This document shows, piece after piece, positions 44,572 through 53,137 of a stretch of DNA of 64,000 nt. The stretch covers positions 62,001 through 126,000 of the forward strand of contig CALVCS010000001.1 of the NCBI GenBank assembly GCA_944326035.1, in the 5' to 3' direction. The position numbers were made by a program, and so were the translations under genes. This DNA comes from an uncultured Alistipes sp. (GTDB taxonomy: Bacteria; Bacteroidota; Bacteroidia; Bacteroidales; Rikenellaceae). The first letter of the stretch is position 1. Every line of letters starts with the position of its first letter. The notes under the pieces were generated by a model. It searched no databases, was not told the origin of the DNA, and saw nothing but the letters and a program-made list of their open reading frames with translations.

Positions 44572-46080
44572 ATGAATCATTCTACGACCTGTCAGATCAC
44601 CCTTGCTCCCCTGGGGCGTGTACTGACCGTTCCTCGGGGCTCCAACCTCGGTGACGCCATTCACGAACTCGGTCTGGAGTTTCCCTGTGGCGGCAAAGGA
44701 ATCTGCGGGAATTGCAAAGTGCGCCTCTTGGCTGGCCATATCGCCCTGGATCCCCTCCACGAAGCTGTTCTGAAACGGAAAAAATTGGGGCCCGAATGGC
44801 GTTTAGCCTGTTTGAGCCGGGTCGACGAAGACATCACGATCGAAGTAGCCCAATTCGAAAATATCGTACTGGCCGATGAAACGCCGTTTCAGTTTACGCC
44901 TCGGGCCCAATGCGGGATCGCCGTCGATCTAGGATCGACGACCCTGGTCTCGCAACTGCTCGACATGGAGAGCGGGCAAGTGCTGTCCGTCCAAACGGCC
45001 CTGAACCCGCAAGCCGTCTATGGCGCCGACATCATGTCCCGTATCAGCTATGCCCTGCAGAGCCCCGAACAGGCCGAACGACTCACCTCGCTCATCCGCC
45101 ATACCGTCGGCGCGCAGGTCGAAGAGCTGGCCGCACAAGCCACCCGGCCGATCGGTCGGGTACGCATCGTCGGCAATACCGTCATGCACCACCTGTTCTG
45201 CGGATTGGATGTCACGCCGCTGGCTACCTATCCGTTCGAATCGCCACACAACGGGATGGTCCATTTCACCCCGGCCGATCTGGGTTGGCAGATCGACGCC
45301 TCGATCGACATCACCTTTCTGCCCAACATCGGCAGTTTCGTCGGCAGCGACATCTTGGCCGGCATCTATGCCGCCGGGATGTTCTCCTCGTCCTCCCCTC
45401 GGGTCTTGGTCGATCTGGGCACCAACGGAGAAATCGCCGTGGGAAACCGCGACGGCATCGCTTGCGCCTCGACGGCTGCCGGCCCCGCTTTCGAAGGGAG
45501 TAACATCTCCTGCGGCATGCGGGCCAGTACCGGTGCCATCTCCTCCATCACCCTGAAAGAGGGGCATCACGAATGCCATGTCATCGGTTCTGTTCCCGCC
45601 AAAGGCATCTGCGGAAGCGGATTGATCGACGCCATCTACTTAGGCGTCACCCAGGGAGAGATCGACGAACAAGGGGTCATCCGCCACGAACCCAAAATCC
45701 TGCCCCTCACCGACAAGGTACATCTCGAACAACAGGACATTCGCGAGTTCCAACTGGCTAAAGCGGCCGTGGCGACCGGGGTGGAACTGCTGCTTCATGA
45801 GCAGCATCTGACCCACGCTGAAATCGACAAGATGTTCATTGCCGGCGGATTCGGCAACTACATCAACCTGGAACATGCCACGTCGTTGGGATTATTGGAG
45901 TTTGCCCCCTCCCAAATCGTCAAACTGAGCAACAGCGCCCTGATCGGAGCCAAAATGTTCCTCTTCCAGGACGATGAGTTTATCAATCAGTTGGTGCCCC
46001 GCACACGGCACATCTCCTTGGAGAGCAACCCGGCCTTTCTGGACACCTTCTGCCAGAAGATTCTCTTCACGACGCACTAA
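44572..46080 (+). CDS. ASKHA-domain 2Fe-2S protein, corrinoid reductive-activator-like
   Basis: A 502-residue protein. An N-terminal plant-type ferredoxin domain (residues about 8-95) has the cluster cysteines in FPCGGKGICGNCKVR and LACLSRV. The ASKHA ATPase part (from about 112) shows GIAVDLGSTTLVSQLLD, VDLGTNGEIAVGN and FIAGGFGNYIN. This architecture is that of RACE/RamA-type proteins, which use ATP and an iron-sulfur centre to re-reduce the cobalt of corrinoid methyltransferases. No corrinoid protein or methyltransferase is encoded in the window, so the partner is unknown. It is a single-gene unit with its own promoter and terminator. Confidence 0.85.
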   Translation: MNHSTTCQITLAPLGRVLTVPRGSNLGDAIHELGLEFPCGGKGICGNCKVRLLAGHIALDPLHEAVLKRKKLGPEWRLACLSRVDEDITIEVAQFENIVLADETPFQFTPRAQCGIAVDLGSTTLVSQLLDMESGQVLSVQTALNPQAVYGADIMSRISYALQSPEQAERLTSLIRHTVGAQVEELAAQATRPIGRVRIVGNTVMHHLFCGLDVTPLATYPFESPHNGMVHFTPADLGWQIDASIDITFLPNIGSFVGSDILAGIYAAGMFSSSSPRVLVDLGTNGEIAVGNRDGIACASTAAGPAFEGSNISCGMRASTGAISSITLKEGHHECHVIGSVPAKGICGSGLIDAIYLGVTQGEIDEQGVIRHEPKILPLTDKVHLEQQDIREFQLAKAAVATGVELLLHEQHLTHAEIDKMFIAGGFGNYINLEHATSLGLLEFAPSQIVKLSNSALIGAKMFLFQDDEFINQLVPRTRHISLESNPAFLDTFCQKILFTTH

Positions 46081-46091
46081 CATCTATCCCC

Positions 46092-46135
46092 ATAAAGAAA
46101 GCGGGGTGCCCATCCGGACACCCCGCTTTCTTTAT
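46092..46135. terminator. Bidirectional terminator, ASKHA gene/heparinase-like gene
   Basis: A perfect 17-bp stem (ATAAAGAAAGCGGGGTG and complement) with a 10-nt loop between two converging genes. Confidence 0.9.
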
Positions 46136-46147
46136 CTCACTGTACGT

Positions 46148-48058
46148 CTATTCAAACTTGGCAAAATCATACGGAATCTGAGGCTCTGCCTGCAACTCTC
46201 CGGGCATCAACCAAACCGTGATGTCCGACGTGGCATTCAAGGGAAGTTCTGCCTCAAAACCGATGAACTGCGTTCCCGGATTCGGGGAGTTGAACGTATA
46301 GTTAGGTTCCGTGCTCCAGGTGGTCAGTTTCACCGGGAAGGGCGCTTTGACCTGCATATAAAGAACCTTACCGTCTTTTTCCAGCCGTGCGGTGGTATCG
46401 GACAAGAAAGTCACCTGATCGGCCTCCGTCACCATATTCCAATGCAACGCCGTGAAACGGTTGGTCGTCAGGCGATCCTGAATCACCGCATACTGGCCGT
46501 CTACCAGCGATACAGCACGCAACGCCCGGGCAATCTGCGGGGCATAAACCTGGCTCAGATCCGAAGCCACACACATCAGCCCCTCTTTCCGCACCACATC
46601 ATCGATATTGGCATGTACGCTGATCTTCTGCGGTTTATCATTAAACGTCAGGGTATTGTGCGCCTGATTGCGATACCGAAACACGTCCCAGCGTTGTGAT
46701 TCCTGTTCCCGCAGCCACAAATCCACGCCGCGACTTTCCAGTTGATTGTACTGTTCACCACCCAGATCGAGGGCCCAACGAACCCCATCCGCTTCCAGGA
46801 AGAACGATCCGACATCCATGTGGGCATGATTCAGACCGGCTTGTCCAGCCTTGAAGGCGAGGTAGACGGCCCCCGGGTCCTCCCACGACGAGCGCATAAC
46901 CGCCACCGGCGAACCGCCGCGACCCATATAAAAACAGTCGGACGGCACCTCCGGATTCGACAACGGAGCTTGCGAACCGGCCCCCCACAACATCACCAAC
47001 GGCAACACCCGATTGGACAGGAAACTATGGGCAGTATCAGCTTCGAACAGCCGTTTTTGTTGATACAGCAAGGCCGGATTCCCGGTTTTCCCGTAGAACC
47101 AAAAGACCGTCGGATTGAACATCGGACGCGGCCCGTTATCCGAATAGTTGAACTGGCTGAGTCCCGGCGTAATCATCACCTGCGAAAACAAACCGGTCTG
47201 CATGAAACCGGGCGTTTCCGACAAGCCGAAATCGGTCCCCAGCGCCTTTTCCAGGGCCGACAGGAACAACACATTATAGGTCGTTCCATAGTCCCAGTAA
47301 TCGATGCCTTCGGGGTAGGCCCCATCCGGTCCATATTCGTGCATCGGTTTGCGGATCGTGGCAATCGCCCGGTTAATATAGGGACGCACCCCTTCCGGGT
47401 CGAGATCATACAACGCCAACGCCGCAAACGTCACCCCGCCATTGCAGACCTGATTCCAGTTGTGTTCGGCCGTCAACCACCAGTGCGAATCGTCCGCCGT
47501 ATCAAGTCCTTTTTCTTTCAGGGCCCGAGCGATCGTATCGCGCGACTCCTGCGACAGATAATCGTAGAACCAGTCGTACCCGATGGCCAAAGCCGTCATC
47601 ATCTCCCCGACATCCAGATAGTGCGACGGGTTCCAGTCGACAAACGACGAAGCTTTGAGCATCTCTTTTTCCGCCCGTTCCGCATATTTCTTATCGCCGG
47701 TCATCCGCCAGGCATAACCCAAATAGAGAATCCGACGAACATTCTCCCGGCTCGTGCTCAACAGTCGCATCCCGATCTTCACCCGTTCATTCACGGGAAG
47801 CTCCACGATGCGATCAGCCTCCTGCAAAATCAGTGCATGCAACTGACTCCAGTAAGCATCCGCCTTGATTTTTTTCTTCAGGGCCTTCTCTTCCCCCTTG
47901 AACCACAACAGCCGCGGATGGGCCGGTACGGTCGTCTCGGCGGTCAGGGGACCGGAAACTGTCGCCAAGGTAGCCACCGGCTTCTCTTGCGCAACCACGG
48001 GACCTCCGACCAACAGACCCGCCAAAAGGGCATAACACCAAATTTTCAATTTTTTCAT
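46148..48058 (-). CDS. Heparinase II/III family polysaccharide lyase-like protein
   Basis: A 636-residue secreted protein (signal peptide MKKLKIWCYALLAGLLVGGP, cleaved near VVA). The N-terminal alpha/alpha-toroid region carries WFKGEEKALKKKIK, NWNQVCNGGVTFAALALYD and YPEGIDYWDYGTTY. The C-terminal beta-sheet domain has the hallmark AGLNHAHMDVGSFFLEADGVRWALDLGGEQYN. Family members cleave acidic polysaccharides by beta-elimination, using Tyr and His. The substrate is not evident. It stands alone, near other secreted carbohydrate enzymes; no sulfatase or SusC/D genes are visible. Confidence 0.88.
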   Translation of the reverse strand: MKKLKIWCYALLAGLLVGGPVVAQEKPVATLATVSGPLTAETTVPAHPRLLWFKGEEKALKKKIKADAYWSQLHALILQEADRIVELPVNERVKIGMRLLSTSRENVRRILYLGYAWRMTGDKKYAERAEKEMLKASSFVDWNPSHYLDVGEMMTALAIGYDWFYDYLSQESRDTIARALKEKGLDTADDSHWWLTAEHNWNQVCNGGVTFAALALYDLDPEGVRPYINRAIATIRKPMHEYGPDGAYPEGIDYWDYGTTYNVLFLSALEKALGTDFGLSETPGFMQTGLFSQVMITPGLSQFNYSDNGPRPMFNPTVFWFYGKTGNPALLYQQKRLFEADTAHSFLSNRVLPLVMLWGAGSQAPLSNPEVPSDCFYMGRGGSPVAVMRSSWEDPGAVYLAFKAGQAGLNHAHMDVGSFFLEADGVRWALDLGGEQYNQLESRGVDLWLREQESQRWDVFRYRNQAHNTLTFNDKPQKISVHANIDDVVRKEGLMCVASDLSQVYAPQIARALRAVSLVDGQYAVIQDRLTTNRFTALHWNMVTEADQVTFLSDTTARLEKDGKVLYMQVKAPFPVKLTTWSTEPNYTFNSPNPGTQFIGFEAELPLNATSDITVWLMPGELQAEPQIPYDFAKFE

Positions 48059-48146
48059 GAAGGATTCATTTAGCAGTTTAAGTAAGTAGTGTGGGAACGT
48101 TCGACGCGTTCCTCCAAATCATCTCCGAAATCAGGACCGGCCACGA

Positions 48147-49103
48147 CTACCCGGCCAGCGAAACATTGAAAAATTCCACAATCCCGACCACTTCATTGGC
48201 TTCGTTCACCACCACGATCGAGTGGATTTTATAATTACGCATCATCTCTTCAGCCACGACAATCCGTTGATCCGGCAGAATGGTTTTCGGCGTACGGGTC
48301 ATCACCTCCTGGGCCTGAATGTTGAAGAACTCCGCTTTATATTTGGCCATTGCCCGACGAACATCCCCATCGGTAATGACCCCGATCAACTTCCCGTTCT
48401 CGACAACGGCTGCAATGCCCAAACGGGCATCGCTAATGGCGATAATCACATCGCCCAAGGTGGTCGTTTTGTCCACCAACGGCAGGTTGTCGTGACGCAT
48501 CACATCCTGAACGCGCGTCAACAAACGACGTCCCAGACTGCCCCCCGGATGAAATACCGCGTAGTCTTCGGCTTTGAAATTCCGTTCGGTCAGCAACGCA
48601 ACGGCCAACGCATCCCCCATCACCAAGGTCGCCGTCGTCGAAGAGGTCGGCGCCAGATTCAACGGACAGGCTTCGCGTTCCACCCCAATGTTCAGATGGT
48701 AATGGGCATGTTTGGCCAACGTCGATTCGGGATTACCGGTCATGGCAATCACCACGTTCTTATTGTGTTCGAAAAAGGGAATCAACTTCAGGATCTCATC
48801 CGTCTGTCCCGAATTGGCAATGGCGATCACCACATCGCGCGGTTCGATCATCCCCAAGTCTCCATGATAGGCCTCGCCCGGATGCATGAAAAAGGAGGGG
48901 GTCCCGGTACTGGCCAAGGTGGCAGCAATCTTCTTGCCGATAATCCCCGATTTTCCCATCCCCGTTACAATGACCTTACCGTCGCTGGCCAAAATCGCCT
49001 TGACCGCTTTCTCGAAGTCATCCGTCAACTGGGTCAGCAGATGACGTACCGCATCGGCTTCGGTATTGATCGTGTGCACAGCACTCGCTCTAATGTCACT
49101 CAT
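48147..49103 (-). CDS. kdsD: Arabinose-5-phosphate isomerase (KpsF/GutQ/KdsD)
   Basis: A 318-residue enzyme converting ribulose 5-phosphate to arabinose 5-phosphate, the first step to the Kdo sugar of lipopolysaccharide. The SIS domain shows KVIVTGMGKSGIIGKKIAATLASTGTPSFFMHPGEAYHGDLG and IANSGQTDEIL, with HPGGSLGRRL linking to two CBS domains (about 200-318). Length and order match KdsD. The short C-terminal run after the second CBS is complete. Confidence 0.94.
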   Translation of the reverse strand: MSDIRASAVHTINTEADAVRHLLTQLTDDFEKAVKAILASDGKVIVTGMGKSGIIGKKIAATLASTGTPSFFMHPGEAYHGDLGMIEPRDVVIAIANSGQTDEILKLIPFFEHNKNVVIAMTGNPESTLAKHAHYHLNIGVEREACPLNLAPTSSTTATLVMGDALAVALLTERNFKAEDYAVFHPGGSLGRRLLTRVQDVMRHDNLPLVDKTTTLGDVIIAISDARLGIAAVVENGKLIGVITDGDVRRAMAKYKAEFFNIQAQEVMTRTPKTILPDQRIVVAEEMMRNYKIHSIVVVNEANEVVGIVEFFNVSLAG

Positions 49104-49309
49104 AAATCTTGCTAATTAATTTATAGGTTTTCCGGGCTATTCCCCGGTTGTTCAGTGGTTTTTCTTTCATAGGTTGGGGCCTGGCATAGGCGAATGGCAT
49201 TCCCATCCCCCAAAGGCCGACCGGTCAGAGCGTCTCTTTTCCCCTCTCCTTCTTCTCCCCTTTCTCGCTCCATGCTCCTCCAATCGCCATTTTTGGCCGC
49301 TCTGGCACC

Positions 49310-49317
49310 CAAATTTA
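49310..49317 (-). promoter_or_regulatory. Possible kdsD promoter (-7 box)
   Basis: TAAATTTG on the minus strand directly after the gntR stop, 206 nt before the kdsD ATG; no clear -33 TTG. The long leader shows no recognisable structure. Confidence 0.35.
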
Positions 49318-50025
49318 CTAAAAAGTTCCGATAAGCCCATACTTCCGCGTCGAACAGAATACCTGACTATAGATATGAAAACCGGGACGAGAGGTTTCGA
49401 TCTTGCGATTGAGTTGCAAAATGGGCGAGCCGGACTTGACGTGCAGGTATTCGCGTTGCCGTTTGTCGGCCCGGATGGCCAGCAACTGCTGCATGCCCCC
49501 CGTCACGACAATCTGATACTGTGTCCGCAGGAAATTGAACAACGACGCATTTTCCAGGTTATAAGACGTAAAGTTCGGCAACCCGATGTTGGGCAGCATG
49601 GTAATATCCAAAAAGACAGGAGCATCGTCCAACACCCGCAGCCGTTCGAAATAGATGCATCCGGCCTGTTGTTCGGCCGCATTGATCGGGAAACCGAACG
49701 CTTCGGTCCAGGGTCTCAGTTCGGGTTTGAGAATGATCCGGGTAAAAAAATCGGGCCGTCCCACCGCCGACGTCGTCCCGCTCAACGACAAGATGCCGAT
49801 GCCCCGAGGAGCTCCTTTGACGATACTTCCTTTGCCCTGATGCTTCTGAATATAACCGTCACTCACCAGCTGGTCCAACGCCTTGCGGACCGTCGGACGG
49901 GCCAGCGAATAGCGCTGACACAAGTCATGTTCCGAAGGCAACAAATCGCCCGGCGCATACCTCCCCTCAGAGATCGCCTGACGCAGGGCTTCGTACACTT
50001 GTCTATAACGAGGCAATTCCTCCAT
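49318..50025 (-). CDS. GntR/HutC-family transcriptional regulator
   Basis: A 235-residue protein. The N-terminal winged helix is typical of GntR (YRQVYEALRQAISEGRYAPGDLLPSEHDLCQRYSLARPTVRKALDQLVSDGYI, residues 7-59). The C-terminal UTRA effector domain (about 85-235) includes ERLRVLDDAPVFLDITMLP. HutC-subfamily members bind small metabolites, often sugar phosphates or histidine-pathway compounds. The gene is divergent from the 2-oxoacid dehydrogenase cluster, with a palindrome TGTATATACA between them, so it probably regulates that cluster and itself. The effector is unknown. Confidence 0.9.
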   Translation of the reverse strand: MEELPRYRQVYEALRQAISEGRYAPGDLLPSEHDLCQRYSLARPTVRKALDQLVSDGYIQKHQGKGSIVKGAPRGIGILSLSGTTSAVGRPDFFTRIILKPELRPWTEAFGFPINAAEQQAGCIYFERLRVLDDAPVFLDITMLPNIGLPNFTSYNLENASLFNFLRTQYQIVVTGGMQQLLAIRADKRQREYLHVKSGSPILQLNRKIETSRPGFHIYSQVFCSTRKYGLIGTF

Positions 50026-50147
50026 GGTCTGTTTCTATTCGGGGGCAACCCCCACATGACGAGCTTTTTCCGTCCGTTCAGACGGCTGCTCTCCGACCAA
50101 AAGTAAGGAAAGATTCCGGGGCTTGCAAATTTTTAGCCTATAAATTT

Positions 50148-50157
50148 GTATATACAG
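50148..50157. promoter_or_regulatory. HutC-type operator candidate
   Basis: TGTATATACA is a perfect 10-bp palindrome and fits the GT-N-TA-N-AC pattern bound by HutC-type regulators. It lies 122 bp upstream of the gntR start and about 75 bp upstream of the E2 promoter. Confidence 0.5.
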
Positions 50158-50232
50158 GTTGTCAACTTGTAAACACTCAACAAAAAGCTATCTTATTGAT
50201 TTTATGCAAATAGTAAATTTTTACTAAAAAAC

Positions 50233-50263
50233 TTGTTCATCTGAAGTTAAAAATGTATTTTTG
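50233..50263 (+). promoter_or_regulatory. Promoter of the 2-oxoacid dehydrogenase cluster
   Basis: -33 TTG at 50233-50235, 20 nt, then TATTTTTG at 50256-50263. The ATG of the E2 gene follows at 50313. Confidence 0.7.
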
Positions 50264-50312
50264 TCATATTCCGCTTTCAGCAACTAAACCTTAAAACAAT
50301 AAAACCTAATTT

Positions 50313-51665
50313 ATGGCTACCGTAGTAATCATGCCTAAACAGGGTCAGTCCGTAGAAAGCTGCATCCTGACCGAATTCAAAAAGAAAAAAGGAGATACCG
50401 TCTCCGAAGGCGATATTCTGTTCGCCTACGAAACCGACAAGGCCTCGTTCGAAGAAGAAGCCAAAGTCAGCGGAACGGTGCTGGATATATTTTTCGATGA
50501 CGGGGACGAAATTCCGGTTCTGACCAACGTCATGGTCATCGGCAACCCGGGCGAAAGCACCGAAGAGTTCCGTCCGGGCGGCAGTGCGCCCGCCGCCGCT
50601 GAAACGCCGGCCGCCCAACCTGCCGCCAGCGCAGCTCCAACCGCAGCCACACCGACCCCGACAGCCGCACCGACCCCCTCGGCTCCAGTCACCGCACCCG
50701 CCTCACCCGCTTCGGGTATCTCTCCCCGGGCTCGCGTATTGGCGGAAAAAGAAGCCGTGAATGTAAGCACCCTCAATGGCACCGGCCCCAAAGGTCGTAT
50801 CATTGAACGGGATGTGCGGGCCGCCATGGCCGCCACGCCTAAGCTCACTCCGCTGGCCAAAGAGATCGCCAAAGAGACCGGAGCCGCCGTTCCCTCTACC
50901 GGAACCGGGCTGGCCGGCATGGTCAAAGGTGGCGACCTGGGGGCACTGAAGAACGCCGTTTACAGCAGCGACAGCGAAATCAAACCGCTGACCAATATGC
51001 GGAAACTGATCGCCAAGGCCATGTATGCCTCGCTGCAAAACTCGGCTCAGCTGACTCACCACCTCAGCGCCGATGCCCGTCGTATCCTCGAACTGCGCGA
51101 AAAGGTGAAAAAAGCCATGGCCAACGGATACCCGACCAACATTACCCTCAACGACATGGTCTGCCTGGCCGTCATCAAGGCTCTCAAGCAGTTCCCGCAG
51201 GTTAACTCCCACTTCCTGGGCGACAGCATGCGCCTCTTCTCGAAGGTACACCTGGGACTGGCCGTCGATACCGAACGCGGTCTGATGGTTCCCACCGTCA
51301 AGAATGCCGACGACCTCTCGATCCAAGGCCTCTCCAACCAACTGAAAGAGGTGGCCGCCGCCTGCAAGAAAGGGGCGATCGATCCCGACCTGCTCTCGCC
51401 AGAAGCGGCGTCATTCACCGTGTCGAACCTGGGGAACTACGGCGTAGAGATCTTTACGCCGGTGATCAACCTGCCGCAATCGGCCATTTTGGGCGTGAAC
51501 ACCATCGTACCGCGGCCGAAGGATCTGGGCGGCGGAGTATACGGTTTCGTGCCCCATATCGGGTTGAGCCTGACGTACGACCACCGGGCACTGGACGGCG
51601 GAGAAGCCACCCGGTTCCTCAAACAGATCGCCATCGAGATCGAAAACCTCGACTTCGAACTGTAA
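50313..51665 (+). CDS. 2-oxoacid dehydrogenase E2 (dihydrolipoamide acyltransferase)
   Basis: A 450-residue core enzyme of a pyruvate- or branched-chain-type complex. The lipoyl domain (1-78) has its lipoyl lysine in YETDKASFEEEAKVSG. An Ala/Pro/Thr-rich linker leads to the E3/E1-binding domain SPRARVLAEKEAVNVSTLNGTGPKGRIIERDVRAAM (about 133-170). A second Ala/Gly-rich linker leads to the catalytic domain, ending in LTYDHRALDGGEATRF with the active-site His and Asp. The catalytic chain is complete. E3 and E1 follow on the same strand. Confidence 0.93.
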   Translation: MATVVIMPKQGQSVESCILTEFKKKKGDTVSEGDILFAYETDKASFEEEAKVSGTVLDIFFDDGDEIPVLTNVMVIGNPGESTEEFRPGGSAPAAAETPAAQPAASAAPTAATPTPTAAPTPSAPVTAPASPASGISPRARVLAEKEAVNVSTLNGTGPKGRIIERDVRAAMAATPKLTPLAKEIAKETGAAVPSTGTGLAGMVKGGDLGALKNAVYSSDSEIKPLTNMRKLIAKAMYASLQNSAQLTHHLSADARRILELREKVKKAMANGYPTNITLNDMVCLAVIKALKQFPQVNSHFLGDSMRLFSKVHLGLAVDTERGLMVPTVKNADDLSIQGLSNQLKEVAAACKKGAIDPDLLSPEAASFTVSNLGNYGVEIFTPVINLPQSAILGVNTIVPRPKDLGGGVYGFVPHIGLSLTYDHRALDGGEATRFLKQIAIEIENLDFEL

Positions 51666-51724
51666 TTTCCCGACTGCAAAAAAACGTGTAGAACGTATAA
51701 GATAAACACAAACCGAATAAGTAA

Positions 51725-53086
51725 ATGATTGATTTAGCGATTATCGGCGGCGGGCCTGCCGGCTATGTGGCCGCCGAACGTGCCGGAGCCAAAGGGCTCA
51801 GCGTCGTGCTTTTCGAAAAGAAAGAACTGGGAGGTGTTTGCCTCAACGAAGGTTGCATCCCGACCAAAACCCTGCTCTACGGAGCCAAAGTCTACGATAC
51901 GGCCGTTCATGGAGATAAATATGGCGTATCGGTCCAGAGCGCCTCGTTCGACTTCAAAAAAATGATGGATCGCAAAAATAAGGTGATCCGCAAACTGGTC
52001 GGCGGCGTGGGAGCCAAAATGAAAGCTCATCAGGTCACCGTGGTCAAAGGGGCTGCTCAAATCATGGGGCGTAGCGCCGAAGGCATTGAAATCCAATGCG
52101 ACGGACAAAGCTACAAGGCAGCCAACCTGCTGATCTGCACCGGATCGGAAGCGTTCATTCCGCCCATTCCGGGACTCAAGGAAGCCGGCGACGTGGTCCT
52201 GACGAACCGGGAAATCCTCGCCCTGAAAGAACAACCCAAAAAGTTGGTGATCATCGGGGGCGGCGTGATCGGCATGGAGTTCGCCAGCTTCTTTAACAGC
52301 TTGGGCACCGAAGTGACCGTGGTCGAAATGCTGCCCAAAATTCTGGGGGGCCTGGATGACGAAATCAGCCATATGCTGCAGGATATTTATGCCAAAAAAG
52401 GCGTGCAGTTCCACCTCTCCTGCCGCGTGACCGAAATCAAAGGCAATGAGGTGATCTATACGACCCCCGACGGCAAAACCGAATCGGCCTCGGGCGACAA
52501 GATTCTGGTGAGCGTCGGTCGCCGGGCCGTCACCCAAGGCTTCGGTCTGGAAACCCTGGGCGTGGAACTGAACCGTGGCGGCATCAAAGTGGACAACAAG
52601 ATGCGCACCAACGTGCCGGGCGTCTATGCTGCCGGCGACGTCACGGGCTTCTCGCTGCTGGCCCACACCGCCAGCCGGGAAGGCGAAGTGGTGGTCAATA
52701 ACCTCACCGGCCGTGCCGATCAGATGCGTTACGATGCCATTCCGGGTGTCGTCTACACCAACCCCGAAGTGGCCGGCGTAGGGCTGACCGAAGAAGCCGC
52801 TCAGAAAAAGGGCATCGCTTATCGGGTTGCTAAACTCCCGATGGCCTATGCCGGACGTTTCGTTGCCGAAAACGAAGGCGGTACCGGCTTGTGCAAAGTG
52901 ATCGTCGGAGCCCAATACGGCGAAGTGCTGGGCGTACACATGCTGGGCAATCCGTGCAGCGAAATCATCTACGGCGCCTGCATGGCCATCGAACAGGAAA
53001 TGACCCTCGAAGCGATGCAGGAAGTGGTCTTCCCCCACCCGACCGTTTCGGAAATCTTCAAAGAGACGATCTTCTCATTCGAATAA
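51725..53086 (+). CDS. lpdA: Dihydrolipoyl dehydrogenase (E3)
   Basis: A 453-residue FAD-dependent enzyme that reoxidises dihydrolipoamide with NAD. It shows AIIGGGPAGYVAAERAG at the N terminus, the redox disulfide in GGVCLNEGCIPTKTLLYG, the NAD-binding GGGVIGMEFASFFNSLG, YAAGDVTG and the C-terminal catalytic HPTVSE. It is 59 bp after the E2 gene and 51 bp before E1. Confidence 0.97.
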   Translation: MIDLAIIGGGPAGYVAAERAGAKGLSVVLFEKKELGGVCLNEGCIPTKTLLYGAKVYDTAVHGDKYGVSVQSASFDFKKMMDRKNKVIRKLVGGVGAKMKAHQVTVVKGAAQIMGRSAEGIEIQCDGQSYKAANLLICTGSEAFIPPIPGLKEAGDVVLTNREILALKEQPKKLVIIGGGVIGMEFASFFNSLGTEVTVVEMLPKILGGLDDEISHMLQDIYAKKGVQFHLSCRVTEIKGNEVIYTTPDGKTESASGDKILVSVGRRAVTQGFGLETLGVELNRGGIKVDNKMRTNVPGVYAAGDVTGFSLLAHTASREGEVVVNNLTGRADQMRYDAIPGVVYTNPEVAGVGLTEEAAQKKGIAYRVAKLPMAYAGRFVAENEGGTGLCKVIVGAQYGEVLGVHMLGNPCSEIIYGACMAIEQEMTLEAMQEVVFPHPTVSEIFKETIFSFE

Positions 53087-53137
53087 CCTTTCCGCCTATC
53101 CTAAAACCTAATTTAATAAACCGAAATTTCAACCAAC

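Noticed and set aside
49104..49317. Small gene between gntR and kdsD
   Set aside because: The 63-codon minus-strand frame at 49121-49312 is charged low-complexity sequence without a convincing ribosome site or family resemblance.
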